Below are positions 24,372 through 33,432 of a stretch of 64,000 nt of DNA, one piece after another. Made by a program: the position numbers and the translations under genes. The notes beneath the pieces are model-generated. The model saw only the letters and a list, made by a program, of their open reading frames with translations. It searched no databases and was not told where the DNA came from. Numbering within the stretch: position 1 is the first letter of the stretch; each line of letters starts with the position of its first letter. The stretch is from Trueperaceae bacterium. GTDB lineage: Bacteria; Deinococcota; Deinococci; Deinococcales; Trueperaceae. The stretch is taken from NCBI GenBank assembly GCA_020431825.1, contig JAGQHN010000001.1:34231-98230 (forward strand), in the 5' to 3' direction.

Positions 24372-24462
24372 CCCTGACACCTCCAGTTCCAACGATTGTT
24401 CACAAAACTGCTACTTACCTAGATTGAACTATGCACAGATTTTTGAGTGAATACAATAGGAA

Positions 24463-24520
24463 TAACTGACCTTTGCTGTCAGAAAAGGACGCTAGACAGC
24501 AAGGTTGTCCTTTCCCTTTA
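24463..24520 (+). other. Structured leader with mutually exclusive hairpins
   Basis: Three stems compete: CTGAC (24466-24470) with GTCAG (24478-24482); GCTGTC (24475-24480) with GACAGC (24495-24500); and AAAGGAC (24484-24490) with GTCCTTT (24507-24513). A -10-like TACAAT lies at 24452-24457. It precedes the ApbE/ferric-reductase operon by about 90 nt. No known riboswitch class was recognised. Confidence 0.4.
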
Positions 24521-24609
24521 TCTTGATAAGTGTTGTTCTTGAGCCAGATAAGCCCCTTTTTAACTGCCGTTTAACAGACATCGGGCAAGCTAGGGTCAGG
24601 AGGCAATCC

Positions 24610-24858
24610 ATGAAGACTAAAAAAGTCATGATTTTAAGTGGTGCAATTTTTGTTTCGATCCTTTTAGGTTATGCCCTTATGGGCTTAAGCTCACCTGCTA
24701 CCCCAGCTACACCCCAAACGATTTCATCCATTGCCCAACTGCCTAATCAAGCACCCTCGGCTCAAGGAAGTTTTGGTCAGTACCGTGATCATGATGACGA
24801 CAGAGCACCGGGCCATTTTTCTGAACATGAAAGGTACGAACATGACTGGGACGACTAA
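24610..24858 (+). CDS. Small membrane-anchored protein with Asp/His/Glu-rich tail
   Basis: An 82-aa protein with ATG at 24610 preceded by AGGAGG (6-nt spacing). Residues about 5-27 form one hydrophobic segment (signal anchor or uncleaved signal), then a Pro/Thr/Ala/Gln-rich linker, then a C-terminal tail of about 27 residues dominated by D, H, E and R (D-H-D-D-D, H-F-S-E-H, H-D-W-D-D). The tail looks suited to metal binding. It is the first gene of a run with ApbE and a ferric-reductase-like heme protein, so an extracytoplasmic metal or redox role is suggested (inference). No family was recognised. Confidence 0.7.
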   Translation: MKTKKVMILSGAIFVSILLGYALMGLSSPATPATPQTISSIAQLPNQAPSAQGSFGQYRDHDDDRAPGHFSEHERYEHDWDD

Positions 24859-25078
24859 AAAATTTAATAAAGCCGAGGCCACACTGGTCTTACTGAGTGC
24901 CTGTATGGGCATTGGTCTAGGAGTTGGCATGCGCTATGTGAAGATAAATGCCGATACTATTAGTGCCAGTACGACGGTTCAACCAGCAAGTCTTAGTCAA
25001 ACAAGTAGCTTTTCGCCTCAGGTTAATGTTTATCGGCAAAGCGTTTACAGGCCAGTTGCAAGAACGAGAGGTAGCTAA
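24842..25078 (+). CDS. Small single-pass membrane protein of unknown function
   Basis: A 78-aa protein starting at ATG 24842 (AAAGG upstream, overlapping the previous gene by 17 nt). Hydrophobic residues about 14-34 (L-V-L-L-S-A-C-M-G-I-G-L-G-V-G) form one membrane segment; the rest is Ser/Thr/Gln-rich and ends in a basic stretch. An alternative ATG at 24827 exists. It shares its last base with the start of the ApbE gene (TAATG). It lacks an ApbE flavinylation motif. It may be the flavin/heme system's accessory subunit, but this is only by position. Confidence 0.6.
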   Translation: MTGTTKKFNKAEATLVLLSACMGIGLGVGMRYVKINADTISASTTVQPASLSQTSSFSPQVNVYRQSVYRPVARTRGS

Positions 25079-25878
25079 TGTACGCCCTGGGTACCGAAGT
25101 AATGATTAGTGGACAGGGAGCAGAGGGTGCCTGGGAGGAACTCGAGCAACTCGAGGCTACCCTAACCCGCTTCAAGCCTTCCAAACTCACTGAACTTAAT
25201 CAGCAGGGAAGCTTAAATCATCCGCCAGAAGTTTTGCTCGAGGCCGTCGAACACGCGCTAGAGATTGCCAAAAGTACGCATGGTCTGGTAACGCCTCTTA
25301 TCCTTCCTGCACTGAAGTGGGCAGGCTATAAGGAATGTTTTCAAGCTGCGCAGGTCGAAGCCGGGCTGCCTCCAGACGTGGCAGACTGGGCCGACGTAGA
25401 GCTTTCGGGTGAGCTTATTAGGTTACCTCAGGGGGCAGAGCTCGATCTTGGAGGTACAGCTAAGAGCTGGATAGTGGAACGCATTAGCAGGCATCTTTCA
25501 GGAAACTTTGTGATTGATGCCGGTGGAGATGTCTGGCTGAAGCGTGAAGAGCTTAGTCCGATTGACCTCGAGCATCCTTTTGCAGGGGAGAGTTGTCAGC
25601 TCCTTTTACCTCCAGGTCAGTTTGGTATTGCAACCTCGAGCCTGTTAAAGCGTGCCTGGCGCGGGGGACATCATCTGATTGACCCAAGAACTTCCCGGCC
25701 GCTTAGTTCTCGCTGGGTACAGGTGACGGCTATTGGTCCCAGCCTGTGCACGGCTGAAGTGATGACGAAACTTATATTTCTGGGCGCAGAGGAAAGTCTT
25801 GAAAAAGGCTATGTCTATCTTGCATTTGACCAGCAGGGTCAACTCTGGCGCTATGAAGAAAGCTGGTATTTGGTATGA
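25078..25878 (+). CDS. apbE: FAD:protein FMN transferase (ApbE family)
   Basis: A 266-aa ApbE-family protein: M-Y-A-L-G-T-E-V at the start, L-T-R-F at 29-32, T-H-G-L-V-T-P near 65, E-L-D-L-G-G-T-A-K near 120, I-D-A-G-G-D near 143, and I-D-P-R-T-S-R-P-L near 200. ApbE attaches FMN covalently to Thr/Ser of extracytoplasmic electron-transfer proteins. There is no obvious signal peptide in this reading, unlike many exported ApbE proteins. Next to it is a ferric-reductase-like cytochrome, a pairing known from flavin-linked electron transport clusters; however no FMN-binding target domain is encoded here. Confidence 0.87.
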   Translation: MYALGTEVMISGQGAEGAWEELEQLEATLTRFKPSKLTELNQQGSLNHPPEVLLEAVEHALEIAKSTHGLVTPLILPALKWAGYKECFQAAQVEAGLPPDVADWADVELSGELIRLPQGAELDLGGTAKSWIVERISRHLSGNFVIDAGGDVWLKREELSPIDLEHPFAGESCQLLLPPGQFGIATSSLLKRAWRGGHHLIDPRTSRPLSSRWVQVTAIGPSLCTAEVMTKLIFLGAEESLEKGYVYLAFDQQGQLWRYEESWYLV

Positions 25879-26504
25879 AACAAGAACGACTCTTTGCTGC
25901 CAATGAAGTTTTGGCTGGCCTGAGCTTAGCCGCGCTGGCCTTTGTCTGGTTACTTGCCTTTAATCAGCTAGCGCCGGAAAGCCTCGCCTGGACGCTGACC
26001 CGTGTAAGTGGGGTACTTGGCTATAGCTTTTTAGCCTTGAGTGTGGCTTTAGGTGCACTCACAGCAAGCAAATACATACCGCAGTGGTTAAGCAAAGCCC
26101 TGCAATATGGCTGGCACGGTCTGTTAAGCGGGTTTTCCCTGGCTCTGGTCGGTGTACACGTGGCGTATACACTGGTAGATACCCAGTATCCTCAGACGCT
26201 TTTAGGCATTTTGCTGCCAGGACTGGCGACTTATGCACCTTTGGCTTTGGCTCTGGGTACGCTCGCAACCTACGGCATGGTTACGGTATACATCAGTTTT
26301 GCCAGCAAAAACAAACTGCCAAGACGTGTCTGGCGTACCCTACACTTACTGGCCTATCCAAGTTTTATTCTTGCAACCCTGCACGGTTTGTGGGCTGGTT
26401 CAGATAATCTTGGTTTACTCTATACTGGCGCGGCAGGTATGGTTATCGTTACCTTTTTGCTGCGTATTTTTGAGGTCCGAAGTGCCCGGCAGGTTAAAGC
26501 TTGA
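25875..26504 (+). CDS. Ferric-reductase-like transmembrane heme protein
   Basis: A 209-aa protein with about six hydrophobic segments. Two histidine pairs placed in neighbouring helices (Y-G-W-H-G and V-G-V-H-V near 77 and 95; T-L-H-L-L and A-T-L-H-G near 156 and 171) match the bis-heme ligands of the ferric reductase/NOX/MsrQ membrane domain. There is no FAD/NAD domain, so it would be a membrane electron carrier needing partners. It overlaps apbE by 4 nt. The redox partner might be a flavinylated protein encoded elsewhere or the small proteins upstream (inference). Confidence 0.83.
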   Translation: MKQERLFAANEVLAGLSLAALAFVWLLAFNQLAPESLAWTLTRVSGVLGYSFLALSVALGALTASKYIPQWLSKALQYGWHGLLSGFSLALVGVHVAYTLVDTQYPQTLLGILLPGLATYAPLALALGTLATYGMVTVYISFASKNKLPRRVWRTLHLLAYPSFILATLHGLWAGSDNLGLLYTGAAGMVIVTFLLRIFEVRSARQVKA

Positions 26505-26686
26505 GAGGCTCGAGTTCCTTAGGCCTAAAGCGAGATGGTATAGCAGCGTTTGTGGGTCGATTGAAGTGAGTGACTCTCATGACTGGGTTCGCCTTTTTAA
26601 ATGCACGCAAAATGGGACACCTTCGAGTAAGCATGCGTGTAACAATATGAGGCCAGTAGGTTTTGTGCCTGTCTGAATAAACCATT

Positions 26687-27346
26687 ATGAGATTACTTTT
26701 TGTTGAAGATGATGCACGTATAGCTGAACCTGTGACGCAAGCTCTTTCTGAAGCTGGCTATCAGGTGAACTGGGTTAGTGACGGGGAAACAGGGCTAAGC
26801 GAAGCCAGAGCCGGTCACTATGGTGTTATGGTTCTGGATGTCATGCTACCAGGGCGTGACGGTTTTGAACTAGCCCGCAGCTTAAGAGCCGAAGGTATTG
26901 CAACGCCGATTGTTTTCTTAACAGCTCGAGGCGAGTTGAGTGACCGGGTTGCAGGACTTGACCTGGGCGGAGATGCCTATCTGGTAAAACCCTTTGAGCT
27001 GGCGGAACTGCTGGCGACCTTAAGAGCTGTGGTGCGGCGTGGTGAACAGGCAAGTAGCGCAAAGTTTAGCTTTGCTGAAGGCAGGGGCAGTATTGATAGT
27101 CGCACTCGGCAGGTCTGGTGGAAAGGGGAAGAGATTAATCTGACAGCTCGTGAATATGCCATGCTCGAGACCCTGGTATTAACCCCCGGGCGCTGGTTTA
27201 GCCGCGAAGAACTTTTGGACCGGGTTTGGGGGCCAGACTTTTACGGCGAAGCCCGCATTGTCGATGTTTATATTAGCTATCTGCGGCGCAAGTTTGACGC
27301 CGAAGTGATTCAGAGTGCGCGTGGGCGAGGCTACAGTATCCTGTGA
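26687..27346 (+). CDS. OmpR-family response regulator
   Basis: A 219-aa regulator. The receiver domain (1-115) has the acidic pair E7-D8/D9, phosphoacceptor D51 in V-L-D-V-M, and K near 101 in V-K-P-F. A winged-helix DNA-binding domain (about 125-219) has L-T-A-R-E-Y and V-Y-I-S-Y-L-R-R-K. It overlaps the histidine kinase gene by 4 nt. It lies 182 nt after the ferric-reductase-like gene on the same strand and may control it (inference). Confidence 0.94.
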   Translation: MRLLFVEDDARIAEPVTQALSEAGYQVNWVSDGETGLSEARAGHYGVMVLDVMLPGRDGFELARSLRAEGIATPIVFLTARGELSDRVAGLDLGGDAYLVKPFELAELLATLRAVVRRGEQASSAKFSFAEGRGSIDSRTRQVWWKGEEINLTAREYAMLETLVLTPGRWFSREELLDRVWGPDFYGEARIVDVYISYLRRKFDAEVIQSARGRGYSIL

Positions 27347-28647
27347 CGATTCAGCAGCGCTTTAGTCTGATTATTGCCCTGCAGACAGCTCTGGTGCTGG
27401 TGCTGGTAGGGATTATCTCATTTCTTGTTTTGCAGCGCTTTTTAGAGGCAGGGGAAGAGCGCTCCCTGCGTGAGGCTTTGCCACTTATCGAGGTACATGG
27501 CGAACTCGAGCATGCCTCTGAGGTTGAGCTAAGGTTACGACCCGACTTTCCTGCTGAAGTAGACGTTCGGGTTTTACAGGGTGACAGAGTAGTAGCGACC
27601 ACTGGCAATTTTCCCCCCCTTCCTTTGCGCCAGCCAGATGGCTATAGCCGTACCCAGGGGCATCAGGTTTTTGTGAGAGACTACCGGGGTGAAGAAGGCA
27701 ATTTTACCCTGCAACTTGCCACTGATTTGGAAGGCGTGCGTGAACCCTTACGCGCTTATTTGCGGGCTCTGGCCCTTACCATTCCGCTACTCATGCTCTT
27801 TGCTGCGGGCCTAAGTGCGCTGACTGCCGGGCGTTTACTCAAGCCCGTGAGAGAACTCGAGCAAGCTGCCTTAAATATAGGGCAGAGTGGCAATTTAAGA
27901 CAGGTTATTCCCTATGCAACTGCCAAAGATGAGCTTGGACGACTGGCGCAGACCTTAGAAACCTCATTTCGGCGCATTGCTGACATGCTCGAGCGCGAAA
28001 CCGAATTTACCCGGGCGGCAGCCCATGACTTACGCACACCTTTGACGGCCCTAAAAAGTCGGATAGATGCAACATTAGCGAGAGAGCGGAGCGGTCCCGA
28101 ATATCAAAAAACCCTGCAAGAACTCGGGCAGGATGTCAGTCGTATGAGCCGTTTGACCAATCATCTTTTGCTACTGGCGAGAGATGAAGCGGCACTAAAA
28201 CGTGTTCCCGTTAATCTTGCTGACTTGGCAGGTGATTCGGTGGACAGGGCAAGAGAGCGTAATCCGGATGTTCCTATCGAGTTTGAAGTCAAAGGTCAGG
28301 CCAAACTTAATGCCGATCCTAATCTACTCAGTCATTTACTTGACAACTTGCTCGATAATGCTGTCAAACATGGCGGCCGAACCCCTGTCAAACTCAGGAT
28401 TGAGGCAGGTCAGGAAATTTTGCTTGAAGTGAGCGACGAAGGTCCTGGCGTCCAGACTGAAGCACTGGCAAAACTGGGGGAAACCTTTTACCGCTCAGAT
28501 AGTGCGCGGCAGGGTGAAGGCAGTGGTTTAGGTCTGGCTATTGTTAAACATATTGTGATGTTGCATCAGGCACGCTGGCAGCTTGTGAGTGAATGGGGCA
28601 AGGGCTTTGCCGTCAAAATCTGGTTTCCCAGTGCCCGCTCAGGTTAA
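27343..28647 (+). CDS. Sensor histidine kinase (HAMP, HisKA, HATPase)
   Basis: A 434-aa kinase with two membrane helices (about 8-28 and 145-165) flanking a roughly 110-residue external sensor, a HAMP linker, the HisKA box with H228 in [10 protein letters not shown], and a HATPase with N-box L-L-D-N-A-V-K-H near 333 and G-boxes D-E-G-P-G and G-S-G-L-G-L. GTG start in the 4-nt overlap with the regulator gene. It resembles QseC/TctE-type kinases, which often sense metals or small acids; the signal here is unknown. The 3' end overlaps the convergent GGDEF gene by 9 nt. Confidence 0.93.
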   Translation: MTIQQRFSLIIALQTALVLVLVGIISFLVLQRFLEAGEERSLREALPLIEVHGELEHASEVELRLRPDFPAEVDVRVLQGDRVVATTGNFPPLPLRQPDGYSRTQGHQVFVRDYRGEEGNFTLQLATDLEGVREPLRAYLRALALTIPLLMLFAAGLSALTAGRLLKPVRELEQAALNIGQSGNLRQVIPYATAKDELGRLAQTLETSFRRIADMLERETEFTRAAAHDLRTPLTALKSRIDATLARERSGPEYQKTLQELGQDVSRMSRLTNHLLLLARDEAALKRVPVNLADLAGDSVDRARERNPDVPIEFEVKGQAKLNADPNLLSHLLDNLLDNAVKHGGRTPVKLRIEAGQEILLEVSDEGPGVQTEALAKLGETFYRSDSARQGEGSGLGLAIVKHIVMLHQARWQLVSEWGKGFAVKIWFPSARSG

Positions 28648-29733
28648 GGCAGGCTCGAGTTTGAGCTGAGCTTCTGTCAGCGCCTCAGTTGCTAAGTCAT
28701 CGTAAAAACAAAAGCCATTTTTCCCACTTTTTTTGATCTGATACATGGCAGCGTCTGCCTGTCTTACCAGTTCTTCCGGGTTTTGACTGTTATGAGGGTA
28801 AAGACTTGCTCCAATACTGGCAGAGACGGTGACCGTGCAGGTCTCGAGTTGGACTGGTTTTGTCAGGGAAGCCTGTATTCTTTCTACGACCGCGCTGATA
28901 TTGGCTTTATCACTCAGGTTCGGGCAGATAATGACAAATTCGTCGCCACTTACCCGGCAGACAAAATCATGCGTTCTTAGGAGTGTTTTTAGGCGATTAG
29001 CTACAGTAACGATCATACTATCACCAGCTTTATGACCATATGTATCGTTAACATTTTTTAGCCCATCAACATCAAGAAAGAACACAGCCAGAGACTGCTG
29101 ATCCTGAAAGGCTTCCTTGAGTTTATCTTCTAGTGCCAGTCGATTAGGTAAACCAGTCAGACTATCTTGATGGGCAAGATTGGTCATTTCCCAGGCGAGT
29201 TTGGATTTTATAGCTACTGTTTTGGCCAGCACATGAAGGCCATTGATAATGGCAAGGCTAAAAACAGCCAGGAACAAAATGGCATTGCGCTCTTCTACCA
29301 CAGCTAATCTGTTCAGGTTAAAGGCAATGGTGGTAGTGACAAGTAGCGTTGCATAAATCAGGGAGAATCTGAGCCCATTTTTTGTTCCTAAAAACCAGAA
29401 GCTGATCAAATAAAAAATTCCAACCCAGCTAGCTATTTCGGTCATTTCAGCCCGGTAGCTAATACCCGTTAAGGGTTGAAAAAGTATGGCACCCCAGTAA
29501 AAGCTGCCCATAGCAAGGAGTAAAAAAAGACTTATTCGGTGCAGCTGTTTCTTAAACAGCACCAGAAAAAACAGGATGACCTGTATCGCCAGAAAGCTTG
29601 GTAGGGCAAGGAAGTAATAGCTTGTGGTTTCCGGAGCGTGGAAGATCGTTATCATACGTAGCAGAGTAAAGGCAATAGTCAGAGGTAAGCCAATAAGGTA
29701 GGCACGGCGTCTGGTGGCTTGCGACATTTCCAT
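28639..29733 (-). CDS. Diguanylate cyclase with N-terminal membrane sensor
   Basis: A 364-aa protein. About seven hydrophobic helices fill residues 12-185. A GGDEF domain follows (about 190-350), with D-S-L-T-G-L-P-N-R, F-F-L-D-V-D-G-L-K and the active-site loop written S-G-D-E-F near 263. The first glycine is replaced by serine, a variant often still active. It should make cyclic di-GMP in response to a membrane signal. An HD-GYP protein at 54621 could be the opposing enzyme. No RxxD inhibitory site was identified with confidence. Confidence 0.9.
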   Translation of the reverse strand: MEMSQATRRRAYLIGLPLTIAFTLLRMITIFHAPETTSYYFLALPSFLAIQVILFFLVLFKKQLHRISLFLLLAMGSFYWGAILFQPLTGISYRAEMTEIASWVGIFYLISFWFLGTKNGLRFSLIYATLLVTTTIAFNLNRLAVVEERNAILFLAVFSLAIINGLHVLAKTVAIKSKLAWEMTNLAHQDSLTGLPNRLALEDKLKEAFQDQQSLAVFFLDVDGLKNVNDTYGHKAGDSMIVTVANRLKTLLRTHDFVCRVSGDEFVIICPNLSDKANISAVVERIQASLTKPVQLETCTVTVSASIGASLYPHNSQNPEELVRQADAAMYQIKKSGKNGFCFYDDLATEALTEAQLKLEPALT

Positions 29734-29781
29734 AACATTTCTCTTTACCCGTCGTCTTGCACGTTAACTTTCCAAACGACA

Positions 29782-29803
29782 GGAGGCTCGGGCTCGAGCC
29801 TCC
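29782..29803. terminator. Hairpin between pullulanase and GGDEF genes containing CTCGAG
   Basis: GGAGGCTCG and CGAGCCTCC form a perfect 9-bp stem with a 4-nt loop. In the minus direction it lies about 50 nt after the pullulanase stop but has no long T run, and in the plus direction CCCATTTT follows. It is a probable transcript end or processing site. Confidence 0.55.
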
Positions 29804-29854
29804 CCATTTTAGCCAGTGACCTGTGACAGTTTTATTACTTGCTTAATAGCAATC

Positions 29855-32800
29855 TCAGGGCTGCGGCTGATAAAAAATGGCCGTGCTAAAGGCGGGAACT
29901 GAGATGCTGTTGTTAAAAGCGTAGTGGGCGGAGGTGCTGACTGGGTCATCGCTTTGCGCCTTTAACGGGGGCAAAAGCCACATATCCAAACCTGCCAGTT
30001 CTGGGATTTTAAGGGTTTGCCGTTTGGGGCTGGCGTTAAAGACAACAAGAAGCATTTCGGCATTAGGATCAAGGTCAGGCAGGCCTGCCAGGTCATCGGC
30101 TAGACCCATGACGATAACCCCCGGGATTTGCTCTGGCCCGGTATTGTAAAAATGCAGTCGTGCCTCAATAGCTTCTGCTGTTTCCAGACGGAATAAGTCG
30201 GAACTTTGTCTGATACTTAGCATCATCTGGAAATGCTCAACGGCGTCTAAGATATCCTGATGATCTGGATAAAGATTCTGATTGCTTAAAAAGGGCCGCA
30301 TAAAATTCCAGTTGCTTTGGTTTTCGCTGGCTAGAGGTAAACCCACCCCAAAATTATTGCTTTCATAGCTAAAGTCAAGGCGGTTAAACCAGTCACCTGA
30401 GTTATAGCTATTTCGGTCAAAGGATTTTGAGCGAAGCATGTCATCCCCCGCTTGAAAGAAAGGCACACCCTGCGAAAGCATAACGATGTCTAGACCCAGA
30501 TTATGCAAGCGCACTCGGTCGCTAATAGGCAAATCAGCAGGCAGTTTGTACTGGCTAAAATCCCAGAAGGTCTGATTATCGTGTTTTGAGATATAAACAA
30601 TTTGCTCTTGTGGATCGGCAGTGTAGCCAGCTGGAGAGCCGTTGTAGTCGACCTCTTCTCCGCTAACGATAGTGCCAAAGCGGTCCTCAAAGCGAAAATC
30701 GGCAAGGTTACCAGCCAGACCCACGCGTATCTGGTCGGCCTCGAGGAGTAGCCGAGCTTTTTGCTCTGCTTCTGATAGGGTGACGCGCTCATTGGCTAAC
30801 CAGTAAGCACCACTGGCAAAGCCTTGCTTGCTAATGAGGTCAGGGCCATTATCAAAAGGTCCGCCGCCTCGCACAGCGTCACGCAGGCGGTCGCTGTAAG
30901 TGCCTATACCTGTGCCTGCCAGATTAAACTGGGTGGCATTCTGACCTCTGGCATTATTGGCGACCTCGCCAAAATTCCAGCCTTCTCCGTAGAGATAAAT
31001 GCCTTTACCATCGACGCCATCTTTTTCTAAAGTCAGAGTGTCCAGGGCAGCTCGTAAATGCTGCATGTTTGAGACCATGTGGTGTCCCATCAAATCAAAG
31101 CGAAAAGCATCTATCTTGTAGCTTTTTACCCAGACCAGTACAGAGTCGATCATTAGCTTTTCCATCATGGCGTGTTCGGTGGCGGTGTTCTGGCAGCAAG
31201 TGCTGGTCTCAACAAAACCGTCTTTGTTCAGTCTGTGGTAATAGCCCGGGACGATTTTATCCAGGACCGATTTATCATTTTGCCCGCTGCTGTTCGTGTG
31301 GTTATAGACGACATCCAGAGCAACTTTTAGGCCGATATCCGCCAGACTTTGTACCATTTCGCGAAACTCGAGCGTTCTCAAGTCAGGGTTCACCGCGTAG
31401 CTACCTTCGGGTACGGTGTAGTGATAAGGGTCATAGCCCCAGTTAAATGCGTCCTCGTCGCGAATAGTGTTTATGGCTGCCTGTGGCTCGGGTGAAGTGG
31501 GGGCAACGGGTTCACGTATCTCGGGGGTTTTCCAGCTTGTCTTATCTTCATTAATAGTGGCGATATCAAAGCTGGGGAGCAAGTGAAGGTGGCTAAGTCC
31601 GGCATTTGCCAGAGCCTCTAAATGTTTCATGCCATTTGAACTTTTATCGCTAAAGGCCAGATAGGTTCCCTGTTGCTCTGTGGCTACGCTTGGGTCATTC
31701 GCGCTAAAATCACGCAGGTGCATTTCGTAAATAACGGCGTCTTCGGGAGCCTCGAGCCCGACTTTAAGTAAATTATTCCAGCCTGCGGGTTTGAGGCTTT
31801 CATCTTCCAAATCAATAAATTGACTGTGGGTACTGTTGAGTGAAAGCGCCAGCGAATAAGGGTCAGTAACCAGATTGGTCTCGATTTTTCCGGTTGAGGG
31901 CGCAAAAACCGTAACTTCAAACAGATAATAACTGCCCTTCCACTCAGGACCTCCCATTATTGACCAGACACCACTCTCAGGGTTAAGGGTCATATCCAGC
32001 ACTTCAAGGGGAGCGTCGCCTGGGCTGACAAATCTACGGAGTCTGACGGTCTGGGCTGTTGGCGCCCAGACTTTTAGAGTAGGCGTATCAGCCTGCCAGT
32101 TTAGCCCCAGGTTTTCTGACTGGGCGGTGTCAGCATAAAGCGCATCAAGTACCCCCGGAAGTTGCAGGCCGGTTGCGTCTAAAACCTGGCCACTATGGGT
32201 CATGGCAACCGCCAGCTGCTCTCGGAGTAATTCAGGTACTTGTGCCAGTTTCTGATCTGCTAATTCAGGAATGGTGTCGCCAATTCGCAGGGCAGAGTAT
32301 GCAGCCAGATGAGGAAATTTTGCTAGCACTTCGGCAGGTAAGCCTGCTTCATCAAGGAAAAGCTCGAGCTTTTCACCGCCTCTTATCCCTTCTGGGCTTA
32401 GCTCGAGCCCTGCCTCTTGCGAGCTATGTAGCCAGAACTCTGTACCAGGAATCACGGTGCCCAGCTTCCAGGCAATTAGATCGGGTAAGACCCAGTAGGC
32501 CTGCGCCTTTCTTAAATCCCCGGAACCTGCTTGCTGAATTTCGGGTTTTTGTGAGTAAAGTGTGGTGCTGCCAGATAGGAGCCAGACTTCATTGCCTGTG
32601 CCAAGCTCCAAAAACATGTCGGGGCCGGGGTCTTTTTCATCGCCCTTGTGAATAATAAAGCCGAGCTTTTGGGCATTATCTTTTAACCTGACATCCCAGT
32701 AAACGCCGTATCCCGTAGAGCCGGTCTGCTCAAGACCATCTTGCCAGCTAACTTCTTCATCAGCATCTTCCCAAACATGAAGCTTAAAGCCTTCATACGC

Positions 32801-33223
32801 GGCATCGGGTCTAAAGTAATGAATGCGGGCAATGTTGGCGGCAGGGGGCGCGAGGGGTGGACTGGTCAGGATGTCTTCACTGCCGGACACCAGCCAGATT
32901 TCTCTGCCATGCTGCGATATCACTAAAAACCTGTCAGGTTCAGGGTCTTTCAGGTCACCCTTATGAACGATAAAGCCAACGCGCTCAGCGCCTTCTTTTA
33001 ATTTTACATCCCAGTAAACGCCGTAATCATCGGTTCCAGCAATGTCTAAGCCATCGGCCCAGGTGACCTCCTCATCGGCGTCTTCCCAGACGTGTAACTG
33101 AAAACCATCATAGTTGGCATCGGGGCGGTTGTAGTGAACTCGAGCTATGCCTTCGGGTAAGGCCTGGGCAAAACTGAAAAAACTTAGCAGATACAGGCCA
33201 ATAACAAAGAAGCGTTTCACCAT
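29855..33223 (-). CDS. Secreted pullulanase with two N-terminal starch-binding domains
   Basis: An 1122-aa GH13 debranching enzyme cleaving alpha-1,6 bonds of pullulan or branched starch. A signal peptide (1-21, ending AQA) is followed by two tandem CBM41/PUD-like domains (about 23-115 and 128-225; both carry a LHVWEDADEEV-type block), an N2-like domain, CBM48 (about 375-460) and the catalytic barrel. The type I pullulanase motif Y/F-N-W-G-Y-D-P is near 595. Catalytic residues are the Asp of R-F-D-L-M-G near 709, Glu of G-E-G-W near 746 and the acid region S-K-H-D-N-Q near 880. AGGAGA precedes the ATG. It seems monocistronic. Confidence 0.95.
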   Translation of the reverse strand: MVKRFFVIGLYLLSFFSFAQALPEGIARVHYNRPDANYDGFQLHVWEDADEEVTWADGLDIAGTDDYGVYWDVKLKEGAERVGFIVHKGDLKDPEPDRFLVISQHGREIWLVSGSEDILTSPPLAPPAANIARIHYFRPDAAYEGFKLHVWEDADEEVSWQDGLEQTGSTGYGVYWDVRLKDNAQKLGFIIHKGDEKDPGPDMFLELGTGNEVWLLSGSTTLYSQKPEIQQAGSGDLRKAQAYWVLPDLIAWKLGTVIPGTEFWLHSSQEAGLELSPEGIRGGEKLELFLDEAGLPAEVLAKFPHLAAYSALRIGDTIPELADQKLAQVPELLREQLAVAMTHSGQVLDATGLQLPGVLDALYADTAQSENLGLNWQADTPTLKVWAPTAQTVRLRRFVSPGDAPLEVLDMTLNPESGVWSIMGGPEWKGSYYLFEVTVFAPSTGKIETNLVTDPYSLALSLNSTHSQFIDLEDESLKPAGWNNLLKVGLEAPEDAVIYEMHLRDFSANDPSVATEQQGTYLAFSDKSSNGMKHLEALANAGLSHLHLLPSFDIATINEDKTSWKTPEIREPVAPTSPEPQAAINTIRDEDAFNWGYDPYHYTVPEGSYAVNPDLRTLEFREMVQSLADIGLKVALDVVYNHTNSSGQNDKSVLDKIVPGYYHRLNKDGFVETSTCCQNTATEHAMMEKLMIDSVLVWVKSYKIDAFRFDLMGHHMVSNMQHLRAALDTLTLEKDGVDGKGIYLYGEGWNFGEVANNARGQNATQFNLAGTGIGTYSDRLRDAVRGGGPFDNGPDLISKQGFASGAYWLANERVTLSEAEQKARLLLEADQIRVGLAGNLADFRFEDRFGTIVSGEEVDYNGSPAGYTADPQEQIVYISKHDNQTFWDFSQYKLPADLPISDRVRLHNLGLDIVMLSQGVPFFQAGDDMLRSKSFDRNSYNSGDWFNRLDFSYESNNFGVGLPLASENQSNWNFMRPFLSNQNLYPDHQDILDAVEHFQMMLSIRQSSDLFRLETAEAIEARLHFYNTGPEQIPGVIVMGLADDLAGLPDLDPNAEMLLVVFNASPKRQTLKIPELAGLDMWLLPPLKAQSDDPVSTSAHYAFNNSISVPAFSTAIFYQPQP

Positions 33224-33415
33224 AAGTCTCCTAATATGCAGATTAGTAAGGGCTCAGTTGCGAAGGATAGTGACATCTTCGGGCTCGAGTAAAAGCCGTG
33301 GCAAACAAACATCTGTATACGAAGCAGCACTTAGCATCATTTGGGATGATACCACCATCGGCAAGTTTATACGCCAGTATCGCAAATCCCTATTCTCGCC
33401 TGGTGAAACTTAGGG

Positions 33416-33421
33416 TACAAT
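33416..33421 (+). promoter_or_regulatory. -10 box of the LysE-family gene, near-leaderless
   Basis: TACAAT ends 11 nt before the ATG at 33433, and no Shine-Dalgarno sequence is present, so the transcript should start only a few bases before the start codon. Confidence 0.5.
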
Positions 33422-33432
33422 TTTCCACTTAG

